In this document: positions 44,895-54,325 of the stretch, piece by piece | How positions within the stretch are numbered: the first letter of the stretch is position 1 | How the letters are laid out: each line of letters starts with the position of its first letter | Assembly (NCBI RefSeq): GCF_014202115.1 | Contig: NZ_JACHFW010000004.1 | Span: forward strand, 124,001-188,000 | DNA length: 64,000 bases | Direction: 5' to 3' | Origin: Catenibacillus scindens | Lineage (GTDB): Bacteria; Bacillota; Clostridia; Lachnospirales; Lachnospiraceae | Position numbers and translations under genes: made by a program | Notes under the pieces: model-generated | The model's input: only the letters and a program-made list of their open reading frames with translations | Told to the model about the DNA's origin: nothing | Databases searched by the model: none

Positions 44895-46415
44895 CTATGC
44901 CTGATTGACCGTCTCAATAAAGGCATCAAAGGCCTGTTGTCCCCGGTCGTTTCTTTTGAATACGCCGCACTGTTCCAAAATCGCCGCGTAAATCTGTCCA
45001 ATTTCATTTTGCAAAATTCCGTCAATATTTTCATCATCCATTTTAGGATAGTTTTCTTTTAACCGAGCCGCCCACCGGGCATGTTTGACAATTTTTTCTT
45101 CCCCTGCTACATCTTTGCCCTCCAGCAGGAACTTCTTTAAAAGGGCTATCTCATCGTTCAGCCGGGCGGGAAGAACTGCCAGCCCCATCACCTCAATGAG
45201 ACCAATATTTTCTTTTTTAACATGATGATATTCCTGATGAGGATGATAAATGCCGTCAGGATACTCCGGTGTTGTCATATTGTTGCGAAGCACCAGATCC
45301 AGCTCAAACTCCCCGCCTCTCATGCGGGCGATGGGCGTTATTGTGTTGTGAGGCTGCCCATGAGTTCGGGCGTAAATATTGACACTTTCATCAGTATATT
45401 CCCGCCAGGCGCTCAGTATTCTATCTGCGAGATCTGTGAGCCGTTCACAGTCCCCGCCCGCAAGACGAACCACTGACATGGGCCATTTTACAATGCCCGC
45501 CCGGATATCTTCAAAGCCTTCAAAAACAACTGGCCGCTCAACAGGCGCCATCTCCATAGCAAACTTGTAACGTCCGCCCTGGAAATGGTCATGGGTGAGA
45601 ATAGATCCGCCCACGATGGGAAGATCCGCATTTGACCCGACAAAATAGTGGGGAAACACTTTAATAAAATCAAACAATTTGACAAATGTACTCCTGTTGA
45701 TCTTCATAGGGGTATGCCGGCCGTTTAAAACGATACAGTGTTCATTATAATAGACATAAGGTGAATACTGCATATACCACGTCTCCCCGTTGAGTTTCAG
45801 AGGGACGAGGCGGTGATTTCCACGGGCCGGATGGTTTGGCCGTCCGGCGTACCCTTCATTTTCACGGCACAAAAGACATTTGGGATATCGGGAAGGCGAT
45901 GTTTTTAGTGCTGCTGCGATGGTCTTTGGATCTTTTTCCGGTTTTGAGAGATTAATTGTCAAATCCAGGTCGCCATAAGGTGTATGCGTTGTCCACTTCA
46001 AATCTTTTTTAATACGGTACCTTCGGATATAATCTGTATCCTGAGAAAACTGATAATAAAAATCCGTGGCCTTTTCAGGACTTTGCTCATAGCAGTTCCA
46101 GAACTTTTCAATAACCTGGGATGGGGGTGGCACAAGGCAAGCCATAAGTTTTGTATCAAAAAGATCATGGCCTGTAATTCCCTGGTCTTCGATAACCCCT
46201 CTGCTCACCGCATCCGCCACAAGATCGTCCAGAACTTCTTCCAGCGGCGCTATAGCCATTAAAGGCTTCTCCCCCGAACCTGCCTCCAACTCATACGCAT
46301 CCAGCCTTAATACTTCAAGGATCCGGTTAGTTGTGTATATCCGGTCATTTTCACCAATCAACTTTTTCTCCACACCATAATTGACAAGCTGACATATTCT
46401 TTCGCTGACAGTCAT
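44895..46415 (-). CDS. galT: UDP-glucose:hexose-1-phosphate uridylyltransferase (class II)
   Basis: A 506-residue enzyme of the Gram-positive GalT class, which exchanges UMP between UDP-glucose and galactose-1-phosphate. The sequence HDHFQGGRYKFAMEMAP gives the catalytic His region, and LCRENEGYAGR the metal-binding part. It is first in the galT-galK-DUF5662 operon. No galE is present in the window. A palindrome ATGAAAGC/GCTTTCAT lies 70 bases upstream. Confidence 0.95.
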   Translation of the reverse strand: MTVSERICQLVNYGVEKKLIGENDRIYTTNRILEVLRLDAYELEAGSGEKPLMAIAPLEEVLDDLVADAVSRGVIEDQGITGHDLFDTKLMACLVPPPSQVIEKFWNCYEQSPEKATDFYYQFSQDTDYIRRYRIKKDLKWTTHTPYGDLDLTINLSKPEKDPKTIAAALKTSPSRYPKCLLCRENEGYAGRPNHPARGNHRLVPLKLNGETWYMQYSPYVYYNEHCIVLNGRHTPMKINRSTFVKLFDFIKVFPHYFVGSNADLPIVGGSILTHDHFQGGRYKFAMEMAPVERPVVFEGFEDIRAGIVKWPMSVVRLAGGDCERLTDLADRILSAWREYTDESVNIYARTHGQPHNTITPIARMRGGEFELDLVLRNNMTTPEYPDGIYHPHQEYHHVKKENIGLIEVMGLAVLPARLNDEIALLKKFLLEGKDVAGEEKIVKHARWAARLKENYPKMDDENIDGILQNEIGQIYAAILEQCGVFKRNDRGQQAFDAFIETVNQA

Positions 46416-46483
46416 TGTTAAAATTCATTCCTTTCATTGACAACATACCGCCCCTGGCAGATGGACGGCCAAACTGCTATTTT

Positions 46484-46497
46484 ATGAAAGCTTTCAT
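46484..46497. promoter_or_regulatory. Palindrome upstream of galT, operator candidate
   Basis: ATGAAAGCTTTCAT is a perfect 14-bp palindrome in the galT/AraC intergenic region. It resembles a shortened catabolite-response element. Confidence 0.45.
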
Positions 46498-46606
46498 TAA
46501 ATCCAGTGTAGTCATTTTCCCGTATCAATTCAATATAGAAATGTATTCTTCATATGTCTTTTTGTTGCATATTTCCCCAAAATATTTTATATTGATGACA
46601 GAGCAT

Positions 46607-46668
46607 CCGTCAGGGAGCGTCGGGAGCAATGATGCTGCATAAAAATCATCGCGCCCCAGCTCTGACGG
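46607..46668. repeat. Short palindromic repeat, copy C
   Basis: CCGTCAGGGAGC and GCTCTGACGG form the outer stem; the loop carries GCAATGATGCTGCATAAAAA, the part shared with copies A and B. It lies 30 bases upstream of the AraC gene. Confidence 0.65.
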
Positions 46669-46699
46669 CCGGGAGATATTCCCGACAAAGAGGTAAATT

Positions 46700-47539
46700 A
46701 TGGAAAAAAACGCAACAGTCACATTTAAAGATTCCTATAAAAATCAGTCCCGGTCTTCGGCCGCCCTGTCTGTATACAACACAGGACGGCAGCAATGTCC
46801 GCCTAACTATCAGTGGGGCCCCGGAATCCGCGACCACTATCTGATGCACTATGTTATTTCGGGAAGAGGTTACTACACAGTCAATGACAGCACATTTTCT
46901 TTGAGTAGCGGCGATCTTTTTCTGGCGTTTCCCGGCGTTCCCATTACCTACAAAGCCCATGGCCGCCATCCTTGGGAATACTGCTGGGTTGGTTTTAACG
47001 GCAGCGACGCCCTGCCTGCCCTCCTGGCCGCCGGTTTTTCCAAAGATCATCTGATCATAAACAATCTTTCCTGCGGCCCTAAATTTCAGTCTGTACTTAC
47101 ACAGATCTATGAATGCCGTGGCGGCGATTTCAGCCATACCCTGGAAATGACAGGAAAACTGTATTCCGCACTGGCCCTTCTTGTAAAAAGCGCGCCTGTT
47201 AAAGGGCATCCGGAAAGCACCTATGTTCAAAAAGCCGTGGAATATATCCACGGACACTATGCCTATGGAATTTCCGTGGAAGAAATCGCAGACTACACCG
47301 GTATCAGCAGAAGTCAGCTTTACCGTGTGTTTTTGCAGGAAACCGGTCAATCCCCAAAAGAATACCTGACCAACTTCCGCATGAACCTAGCCTGCCGTCT
47401 TTTAAAAACCACATTCCTGCCGGTTGGCACCATTGCCGCCTCCACAGGCTTTGAAAACAGCCTGTACTTTTCAAAAGCCTTTCACAAAATTTACGGTCAG
47501 AGTCCGAGTATGTACCGGAGAAGTCCCAAAAAAGAATAG
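46700..47539 (+). CDS. AraC-family regulator, probably of galactose genes
   Basis: A 279-residue regulator with an N-terminal cupin (GPGIRDHYLMHYVISGRGYY) and a C-terminal AraC DNA-binding domain (ISVEEIADYTGISRSQLYRVFLQ; ENSLYFSKAFHKIYGQSPSMYR). It is divergent from galT, so control of galT-galK is the natural inference. Start: ATG at 46700 with AAAGAGGTAA upstream. Confidence 0.92.
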   Translation: MEKNATVTFKDSYKNQSRSSAALSVYNTGRQQCPPNYQWGPGIRDHYLMHYVISGRGYYTVNDSTFSLSSGDLFLAFPGVPITYKAHGRHPWEYCWVGFNGSDALPALLAAGFSKDHLIINNLSCGPKFQSVLTQIYECRGGDFSHTLEMTGKLYSALALLVKSAPVKGHPESTYVQKAVEYIHGHYAYGISVEEIADYTGISRSQLYRVFLQETGQSPKEYLTNFRMNLACRLLKTTFLPVGTIAASTGFENSLYFSKAFHKIYGQSPSMYRRSPKKE

Positions 47540-47596
47540 AAAAAAGCAACAGTTATACCTGCACCATTCCTGATTAGCGAAACTGCTGCAAAAAAT

Positions 47597-47650
47597 AAAA
47601 GGCACTTTAATTTTGGCAGCTCATGGCTCGCAAATTAAAGTGCCTTTTTT
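47597..47650. terminator. Bidirectional terminator between AraC and DUF6465 genes
   Basis: AAAAGGCACTTTAATTT (47597-47613) pairs with AAATTAAAGTGCCTTTT (47632-47648). T-runs occur on both sides. Confidence 0.88.
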
Positions 47651-47651
47651 A

Positions 47652-48098
47652 TTATTCCCAGGCTGTTATCCAACCCTGTTCTGTCTCATTGATCACATAG
47701 TAGGCTTTATTATCTTCAACTTTGAGATAAATGACAAGATCTTTCAAATCTTTAAGCATATTTCCCTGTGACTTCCACTGATTTTTAATACGGTTAATAA
47801 TCTCCTGGCGTTCCACCTGATGCTGGGAAAACTGGCAGAAAATATTTACCTTCTGTCCGGACTTACCTGTGGACAGTCCTTTATCCTGCAATGAATCCAC
47901 TGCCGCCGCTTCCGGCTCCTGATTCATCAACTGCTCATCCATCACCGGCTCTTTTGTTACCTGTACATTTTTTTTCACAGCCTGCACGCTTTTTTCTGTT
48001 TTCTGTACACATACTTTCTCAATCTGACCAGCGTCCAGTTGAGTCTGCACACATTCAGTCTGACGTTTTTTCATTTTTTTTGCCAAACGCTTCTTCAC
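47652..48098 (-). CDS. DUF6465 family protein with charged N-terminal region
   Basis: A 148-residue protein. The first 90 residues are Lys/Gln/Val-rich and low in complexity (KKRLAKKMKKRQTE, QAVKKNVQVTKEP). The last 55 residues (INRIKNQWKSQGN; VEDNKAYYVINETEQG) match the DUF6465 domain of Lachnospiraceae, whose function is unknown. It is monocistronic. Confidence 0.75.
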   Translation of the reverse strand: MKKRLAKKMKKRQTECVQTQLDAGQIEKVCVQKTEKSVQAVKKNVQVTKEPVMDEQLMNQEPEAAAVDSLQDKGLSTGKSGQKVNIFCQFSQHQVERQEIINRIKNQWKSQGNMLKDLKDLVIYLKVEDNKAYYVINETEQGWITAWE

Positions 48099-48127
48099 AC
48101 CAACAACCTCCTGTTATCTGAGCTTTC

Positions 48128-48154
48128 GTAACTGTTCAGTCCATTCGCAGTTAC
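48128..48154. repeat. Small palindrome with GTAACTGTTCAG end
   Basis: GTAACTG and CAGTTAC flank 12-13 bases. The left arm shares the GTAACTGTTCAG end of the dispersed element family. Confidence 0.5.
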
Positions 48155-48207
48155 AAGTTTATTATTATATAAGCTTTAGCGGAAGTTGTCAAATGCCGTG
48201 ACCTGCT

Positions 48208-49563
48208 TTAGAGAATTGAAATGATCTTCTGTGCCTGATTTTGTTTCAGTTCTTCCTGAATAACCGGAATCAAGACGTCTAAAGCCTCGGTCCTCTGCTC
48301 TCCTGTTTTCATGTTCTTTACAGTGACTTTTCCTGAAGCGATCTCATCCTCACCGATAAATGCCGCATAGGGGATGCGCAGCTTATCAGCATAGCCGATT
48401 TTATGTTTAAACTTTTTCTGCTCAAAATAAATCTGGGTGCGGATACCGCTGTTTCTTAAACGAGTGGAAACCTGGATGGCACAGGACAAATCCCCGGTCA
48501 TAGGAATCACAAGCACATCCGCGCCGAAAACGCTGTTATCATTTAAGTAATCCATGGTACTTAAAATATAAAAGAGACGTGTCAGCCCGATAGAGATACC
48601 TACTCCCGGAAGCTTTTTATCTGTGTAAAACTCCGCCAGATTCTCATACCGTCCGCCGGAACAAATCGAACCGATTTCCGGATGTTTGTTAAATGTGGTT
48701 TCATAAACTGTACCTGTGTAATAATCCAGACCTCTGGCAATACACAGGTCAATTTTATAATTTTTCTCAGGAACACCAAAAGCGGCGATGCCTTTAACGA
48801 CTGCTTCCAGCTCGTCCACCCCGGCATCAAACATAGTATTGGCCCCGCCATAGCTTCTAAGACGGGCAATGACTTCCTCGGTACTTCCCGAAATACCGAT
48901 AAATTCCAGGATCTGATCACACTGATGGGATGTGGCACCGAGAAGGGCAAGCTCCTCGGCCACTGCGTCTTTGCCGATCTTTTCAATCTTATCCACAATT
49001 CTTAAAATATCTGTAACATTCTCTGAAAGTTCAAGGATCTCAAAAAATCCGGACAGCACTTTCCTGTTATTAATACGGATAGTGAAATCGTCCAGCCCCA
49101 GATTAGTAAAAATATTGTAGATAATGCTTGGGACTTCGGCATCATTGACAATATCCAGTTTTGTATCACCGATAATGTCAATGTCTGCCTGATAAAATTC
49201 TCTGAAACGACCTTTCTGTGCCCGCTCGCCCCGATACACTTTTCCAATCTGGAAACGTTTAAAGGGGAATGTCAGATTGCTGTAATTTTTTGCCACATAC
49301 TTTGCCAGAGGTACGGTCAGGTCAAAACGCATCGCCAAATCTGTATCCCCTCTGTTAAAGCGGTAAATCTGCTTTTCCGTCTCACCGCCGGCCTTTGCCA
49401 GCAGAACCTCAGAAGATTCAAGAATCGGCGTATCCAGCGGCAGAAAACCGTAGGACGCATAAACGTCCTGCAATGTACGGACAATCTTATCAAATTTTAA
49501 CTGTTCCTGGGGAAGTAATTCCATAAATCCAGAAAGGGTTCTCGGTGTTACTTTATTTCCCAT
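48208..49563 (-). CDS. hisS: Histidine-tRNA ligase
   Basis: A 451-residue class II synthetase. Motif 2 (RGERAQKGRFREFYQADIDIIG) and the His-specific ARGLDYYTGTVYE are present, with the anticodon-binding domain at the C-terminus. Start: ATG at 49563 with AAGGAG upstream. The leader is about 80 bases and has no T-box, as TGG and the antiterminator are absent. It has its own promoter at 49647-49675. Confidence 0.95.
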   Translation of the reverse strand: MGNKVTPRTLSGFMELLPQEQLKFDKIVRTLQDVYASYGFLPLDTPILESSEVLLAKAGGETEKQIYRFNRGDTDLAMRFDLTVPLAKYVAKNYSNLTFPFKRFQIGKVYRGERAQKGRFREFYQADIDIIGDTKLDIVNDAEVPSIIYNIFTNLGLDDFTIRINNRKVLSGFFEILELSENVTDILRIVDKIEKIGKDAVAEELALLGATSHQCDQILEFIGISGSTEEVIARLRSYGGANTMFDAGVDELEAVVKGIAAFGVPEKNYKIDLCIARGLDYYTGTVYETTFNKHPEIGSICSGGRYENLAEFYTDKKLPGVGISIGLTRLFYILSTMDYLNDNSVFGADVLVIPMTGDLSCAIQVSTRLRNSGIRTQIYFEQKKFKHKIGYADKLRIPYAAFIGEDEIASGKVTVKNMKTGEQRTEALDVLIPVIQEELKQNQAQKIISIL

Positions 49564-49646
49564 TGGGTAATCTCCTTCCGATCATAATGTCAAAGCAGCG
49601 GCCTCAATGCCGCGGCCACTATGAAATCAACATTTTTAACGTCAAC

Positions 49647-49675
49647 ATCATAACATAATCCCATATTTTTTTCAA
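49647..49675 (-). promoter_or_regulatory. Promoter of hisS
   Basis: On the minus strand TTGAAA and TATGAT are separated by 17 bases. It lies at the 3' end of the metallophosphoesterase gene. Confidence 0.7.
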
Positions 49676-49677
49676 TA

Positions 49678-50148
49678 TTACTGCATCCTCTCCAGAGGCA
49701 GCACTATTTTTTCCACCGCCCATGTACGGCTATTTTCGTCGATTTCCATGACCGCCATGGTTACTTCCCCGCCAAACCTGGAATATCCGCAGGAACCGGG
49801 ATTTAACCATAAACGCCCGTCGATCATCTGCTGAAAGTATTTATGGGAATGCCCAAAGATCACAACATCCACATCGTCCAGCCGCCGATCCACATCTTTT
49901 TTATTGTGAGTCAGGAAAAAACGGATTCCCCCGATCTGAAACCGGAGTGTATCTTTCAAATATCCCGCCCAGCTTTGGTCATTGTTTCCCCGGACTACAT
50001 AAATATTTCCCAGCGGCCGAAACGCATCCAGCACACTCTCCCGTGAAAAATCCCCGGCATGAATGATTGCCTGACATCCTGCGGCGATTTCCAGCACCTG
50101 GGGCCTTAAAAGATTGTGTGTATCCGACAGTACAGCAATTTTTATCAT
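49678..50148 (-). CDS. YfcE/MJ0936-type metallophosphoesterase (second copy)
   Basis: A 156-residue paralogue of the protein at 37772-38275. Metal motifs SDTHN, HAGDFS, RGNND and GHSHK are complete. It follows the EndoQ-UvrD fusion gene by 17 bases and is probably cotranscribed with it. Confidence 0.92.
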   Translation of the reverse strand: MIKIAVLSDTHNLLRPQVLEIAAGCQAIIHAGDFSRESVLDAFRPLGNIYVVRGNNDQSWAGYLKDTLRFQIGGIRFFLTHNKKDVDRRLDDVDVVIFGHSHKYFQQMIDGRLWLNPGSCGYSRFGGEVTMAVMEIDENSRTWAVEKIVLPLERMQ

Positions 50149-50165
50149 AATCTCCTCCCTCCATG

Positions 50166-53100
50166 CTACATCAGATCGAAAAGACTGAGCTGCCGCCCAC
50201 CAGACAATTTCCGTGCTGTCTGTGCGTCCCGGATCTTTATATCTTCTGGCAATTCGCTGATAAATTTTGATGGTTCCCCGGAAAATGTGATCACCAGCTC
50301 TTCTCTGGCTCTCGTGATTCCCACAAAAAACAATCTCCGCTCTTCCTCCTCGCTGGACGGATGGCGCTCACTCTCATAGGGCAGCGCGCCCTCCTGGGCG
50401 CCATATAAAATGACTACAGGAAACTCCAGCCCTTTAGCTCCGTGGAGAGTCATAAGGGTCACAGCGTCAGCGGTATATTTTTTCCCGCCGCAGCGCATAA
50501 GATCACTCTCAATGCCTGTATGGATGGCCTCCATAAATTCCTGAGCATTTTTATAGCACAAAGATGTCTGCAGCAGCCGCCCCATGGCCTCATTACCATC
50601 CATTCCCATATCCGAGATCCACGCCTCAATAAGTTTTCCCGGCCGCCCTTTGATCAATGGTCCAAACGCCTCCCCATATTTCTCCAAAATCTGCCGTGTG
50701 AGGGGCTGATCTTCATAATCCCACATCAGCTTCAGGCAGGTTTTCGCCGCCACATCATTTGCCGGATCTAATAGCCAGTCAAAGAAGGCCAGAGAGCCTC
50801 GCACTTCTTTTTCCGCCAAAAAGTCATCCCGACCGGCAACAATATAGGGAATCCCTTCATTCTGTAAACACTCCTCCAAAAGTCTTGCCTGACGGTGCGT
50901 CCGATATAAAACTGCTATATCGGAAAAGCTACGCGTTTTCGCATCCTGTATCCGCTCCGACGCATCTATCATATCTATACCGCCAATATACCGGTTCACT
51001 TCATGGGCCACAAAAATCGCCTGAGACTTCTCACTTCTGGTCCGGACCACATCCACTGAAGGACCGGATGGTCTGTGGGCTTTAAGGACACGCTCTGATC
51101 CCGGATTATGATTGATCACAGAAAGGGCACTGTTCAGAATCTGCGGCGTACTTCTGTAATTTTCCACAAGCCGGATCTCTTTTGTCCGTGGAAAGTCCTC
51201 ATAAAGTCTGGAAAAGCACCGGTCATCAGAGCCCCGGAAACCATAAATAGCCTGATCACTGTCACCGATCACAAACAGCTCCACGCCACCTTCATTCCAA
51301 AGGCGGAGCAATTCATATTGTACAGGGCTGATATCCTGAAATTCATCTACGAGAAGATAATCAAACCAAAGTACATGCTCCTGCTTTTTGCCAAGCTCCA
51401 GGGCCTTTAAAAGAAGATCGTCAAAATCCAGAGCATTTTGCTGTCTCAGCCGTTCAGTGTAAGCTTTTTCCGCAGGCAAAAGGCTTTCATCCGCCCCGGC
51501 AAGGGGCTGTCCGCTTTTTATGTACGACACCTTTTGAAGAAACTGTCCGGCGGACATTTTCAGATGGTATTCCTTCACAATTTCTCCTGCCAGATCCATG
51601 GTCATGTAATTGTCCGCCAAAGTATAAGCACAGCCCCACCGTTTCAGAAGTTCCATGGAAAGGGCGTGAAAAGTTCCCGCGTGGAGCCGCCGCAATGCTC
51701 GCTTATTATCAGGATTCTGGGAAAGTCTCTGCCTAAGCTCTCCGGCAGCTTTATTTGTAAAAGTGACCGCTGTAATATGCTCAGGCTTTACTCTGCGCGT
51801 TTCCAAAAGATACTCGATACGGGCAATGAGCGTCTTTGTCTTTCCCGTTCCCGGCCCGGCCACAACCGCAACACATCTCCCCGGCGTCTGGGCGGCTTCT
51901 CTCTGCAGTTCATTTGGCAAAGGCACCCCGGCTTCCCCGACACTGTTTTCCTGGAACGCTCTATCAATAAGCGCATCGCCGCAGCGCTCTCCTCCATCTC
52001 TTTTCGGCTCATCCCCGCTCTTTTTTTCTTCTCCGCTCTCCAGCTTGAAATTATCCCCAAATGCCATTGTTGGCATGGCATCAAAAAGGCTGAGCTGGCC
52101 GTCCACATTTTCCCGTTCTTCTTTTGTAAACAGGCGGAGTGTCCCATATTCTCCGTCAAAACCCGGAAGCCATGTAGCCTGCCCGTCCCGAAGCCGCTTT
52201 ATTCCGCTAGCAATAAGATTTCCAAAATGCTTGCGGATATCTTCACAGGGTACGCTTCTCAGTATTTCAAATTCCGGGCCAAGAGTTCTTAACATTTCCT
52301 CATATTGTTTTGTCACTCCGGCGCTGGTGGATGCGTGTCCCGTGGCCGCCCCCACAACTTCCGGCAACGGCACCAGGCGTTCAAATGGTCGGGCATTGGG
52401 GGACACAGTTCCTTCCGGGCGATCCGCAAGGGCCTCCACCCGATGGGAAACACCAATAGTCAGCCTGCGTCCGCATACGGGACACTTGCCGCCATATTTT
52501 TCAGTCTGAGCCGGACTTAAACACACATGGCATTTGCGGTGCCCGTCAAAATGATATTTGCCCTCTTCGGGGAAAAACTCAATAGTCCCATAAAGGCCCT
52601 CGCCCCTTTGTATCGCTCCATACAGGCCATCATAGGCAAGATCAATATCCAAAAAATTTGCCTCCCGGCCCAGTTTTGCCGGTGAATGGGCGTCTGAATT
52701 AGAAATCAGTTGAAAACGGTCCAGGGCAGATACACGCCAGTTCATAGGCGGATCCGAGGACAGACCGGTCTCTATGGCGTGAACAAAAGAAGCCATATCT
52801 TCAAAACAGTCCTCTACAGTATCAAAACCGGAAAAAGCACCGAACATAGAGAAATGAGGCGTCCAAATATGGGCCGGTACATAAATAGCTCTGGAGCATT
52901 TTTCCAGAGTAATTTCTAAAAGATCACGGCAGTCAAGACCAAGAATAGGCCGGCCGTCAGAGTGGATATTTCCAATAGCTTCCAGTTTTGCCGACAAATC
53001 TGAAGCTGCATCCAGACTTGGAAGTAGAATCAAACTGTGTACTTTTCTTACCTTATCCATTTTCTTGTAAATCGAACTGATCTCCCCGGTAACCACAAAA

Positions 53101-53348
53101 CGGGGAATAAATGCCTCCGTCGCCGCCGGATCATGAATACGATACTCTTTCTTCAGCACATAAAGCCCGTCCTCAGCCGGACAAAGTTTTTCCTTTAGTT
53201 CCTCTCGCCAGGCCGGATGAGTAAAATCCCCGGTTCCTATAATGTGGATTCCTTTTTTTCTTGCCCACAGATCCAAATACTCCGGCACACAGTCTTTGCT
53301 CGTGGCTCTTGAATAGCGGGAATGAATGTGCAGATCTGCAATATACAT
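50166..53348 (-). CDS. Endonuclease Q-like PHP domain fused to UvrD/Rep-type helicase, with two clamp-binding motifs
   Basis: A 1060-residue cytoplasmic repair protein. Residues 1-230 form a PHP phosphoesterase domain (DLHIHSRYSRATS, TGDFTHP, NSDAHSPAKLG). A zinc ribbon (CHVC and CPVC) lies near 275-305 and EndoQ-like sequence continues to about 400. From about residue 490 a superfamily 1A helicase follows (Walker A AGPGTGKTKT; VDEFQDISP; LVENYRSTPQ; MTLHGAKGLEFPVVIL). Two QLSLFD motifs, near residue 418 and at the extreme C-terminus, match the bacterial sliding-clamp-binding consensus. EndoQ cuts 5' of deaminated bases; fusion to a helicase would couple incision with strand removal. Start: ATG at 53348 with AGGAGG upstream. 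Confidence 0.85.
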   Translation of the reverse strand: MYIADLHIHSRYSRATSKDCVPEYLDLWARKKGIHIIGTGDFTHPAWREELKEKLCPAEDGLYVLKKEYRIHDPAATEAFIPRFVVTGEISSIYKKMDKVRKVHSLILLPSLDAASDLSAKLEAIGNIHSDGRPILGLDCRDLLEITLEKCSRAIYVPAHIWTPHFSMFGAFSGFDTVEDCFEDMASFVHAIETGLSSDPPMNWRVSALDRFQLISNSDAHSPAKLGREANFLDIDLAYDGLYGAIQRGEGLYGTIEFFPEEGKYHFDGHRKCHVCLSPAQTEKYGGKCPVCGRRLTIGVSHRVEALADRPEGTVSPNARPFERLVPLPEVVGAATGHASTSAGVTKQYEEMLRTLGPEFEILRSVPCEDIRKHFGNLIASGIKRLRDGQATWLPGFDGEYGTLRLFTKEERENVDGQLSLFDAMPTMAFGDNFKLESGEEKKSGDEPKRDGGERCGDALIDRAFQENSVGEAGVPLPNELQREAAQTPGRCVAVVAGPGTGKTKTLIARIEYLLETRRVKPEHITAVTFTNKAAGELRQRLSQNPDNKRALRRLHAGTFHALSMELLKRWGCAYTLADNYMTMDLAGEIVKEYHLKMSAGQFLQKVSYIKSGQPLAGADESLLPAEKAYTERLRQQNALDFDDLLLKALELGKKQEHVLWFDYLLVDEFQDISPVQYELLRLWNEGGVELFVIGDSDQAIYGFRGSDDRCFSRLYEDFPRTKEIRLVENYRSTPQILNSALSVINHNPGSERVLKAHRPSGPSVDVVRTRSEKSQAIFVAHEVNRYIGGIDMIDASERIQDAKTRSFSDIAVLYRTHRQARLLEECLQNEGIPYIVAGRDDFLAEKEVRGSLAFFDWLLDPANDVAAKTCLKLMWDYEDQPLTRQILEKYGEAFGPLIKGRPGKLIEAWISDMGMDGNEAMGRLLQTSLCYKNAQEFMEAIHTGIESDLMRCGGKKYTADAVTLMTLHGAKGLEFPVVILYGAQEGALPYESERHPSSEEEERRLFFVGITRAREELVITFSGEPSKFISELPEDIKIRDAQTARKLSGGRQLSLFDLM

Positions 53349-53536
53349 TTTTTCTGCCTCCTGGTCCATGTCAAAATTTGTCATTATCTGATCTTAGTAT
53401 ACTCCAATTCTATCAAGTTTGCATCCACCACATTGCTTATAAAAGAAAAATAGAGTAAAATAATAGTCACGGTTCACCCGGTGAACCGGGTTGGATGACA
53501 TACATCAGTATTTCTTTTTCAGGAGGTTTCGTAAAA
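53349..53536. other. Divergent intergenic region with a 17-bp palindrome
   Basis: GGTTCACC-C-GGTGAACC at 53471-53487 lies between the EndoQ-UvrD gene and the inositol monophosphatase gene. It could be an operator. A TATACT box exists on the minus strand but without a -35 at normal distance. Confidence 0.45.
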
Positions 53537-54325
53537 ATGTCTTTTCCGGAAATAAAAACAGTCATTGAACTGGTTCACAAAACCCGTCCATTGATTATGA
53601 ATACAGAAAACAGCCGCCATGTCACTGTCAAAGGTCCTGCCGATTTTGTGACAATGGTGGACACCAACGTTCAGAACTTTTTAAAAGAAGCCCTTTATGA
53701 CCTGGCTCCCCAGGTTCAATTTATGGGCGAAGAAAATCATATGAATCAGATCAATCCCAGGAAACCGTCCTGGATTCTCGATCCCATTGACGGCACGACC
53801 AATCTCATCTATGGCTACCACCACAGTGCCGTATCCCTGGCCTACTATGATGGAAGTCAGGTGACTATGGGGGTCATTTATAATCCATTTACAGAGGAAA
53901 CTTTTTATGCCGCTAAAGGCTCCGGCGCGTTTTTAAACGACACCGCCATCCACGTTACAGACCACCCGCTCCTGTCCCAAAGTCTGATCTCCATAGGCAC
54001 ATCGCCTTACGATAAGGAGCTTGCGCCGGACAACTTTCGGATCTTTCTTGGACTGTTTCAAAACTCTCTGGATATCCGCCGCAGCGGCTCTGCCGCCCTG
54101 GATCTTGCCTATGTAGCCTGCGGCCGCCTTGACGGATATATTGAAAAAAATCTCAAGCCTTGGGACTTTGCCGCCGGCGCAGTGATCCTGGAGGAAGCAG
54201 GCGGCAGGATCACTGACTACCAGAATAATCCCCTGAACTTTTGTAAAAATCAGGATATTATTGCCAGCAATAGGCATATACACAGAGAGCTGCAGGTTTA
54301 CACAAACATCTCCGTGGATAAATAG
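53537..54325 (+). CDS. Inositol monophosphatase family protein
   Basis: A 262-residue Mg-dependent phosphatase. Metal-site motifs GEENH, DPIDGTTNLIYG and WDFAAGAVILEEAGG are intact. It may act on inositol phosphates, 3'-phosphoadenosine phosphate or another phosphomonoester. Start: ATG at 53537 with AGGAGG ten bases upstream; a longer frame adds 14 residues. Its last 28 bases overlap the 3' end of the convergent cysK gene. Confidence 0.92.
   Translation: MSFPEIKTVIELVHKTRPLIMNTENSRHVTVKGPADFVTMVDTNVQNFLKEALYDLAPQVQFMGEENHMNQINPRKPSWILDPIDGTTNLIYGYHHSAVSLAYYDGSQVTMGVIYNPFTEETFYAAKGSGAFLNDTAIHVTDHPLLSQSLISIGTSPYDKELAPDNFRIFLGLFQNSLDIRRSGSAALDLAYVACGRLDGYIEKNLKPWDFAAGAVILEEAGGRITDYQNNPLNFCKNQDIIASNRHIHRELQVYTNISVDK

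Noticed and set aside
49564-49677. T-box riboswitch before hisS
   Set aside because: The leader is only about 80 bases and no specifier stem or antiterminator TGG box pattern was seen.
51438-52509. Long plus-strand frames of 284 and 248 codons
   Set aside because: Both are antisense to the EndoQ-UvrD fusion gene and lack ribosome sites.
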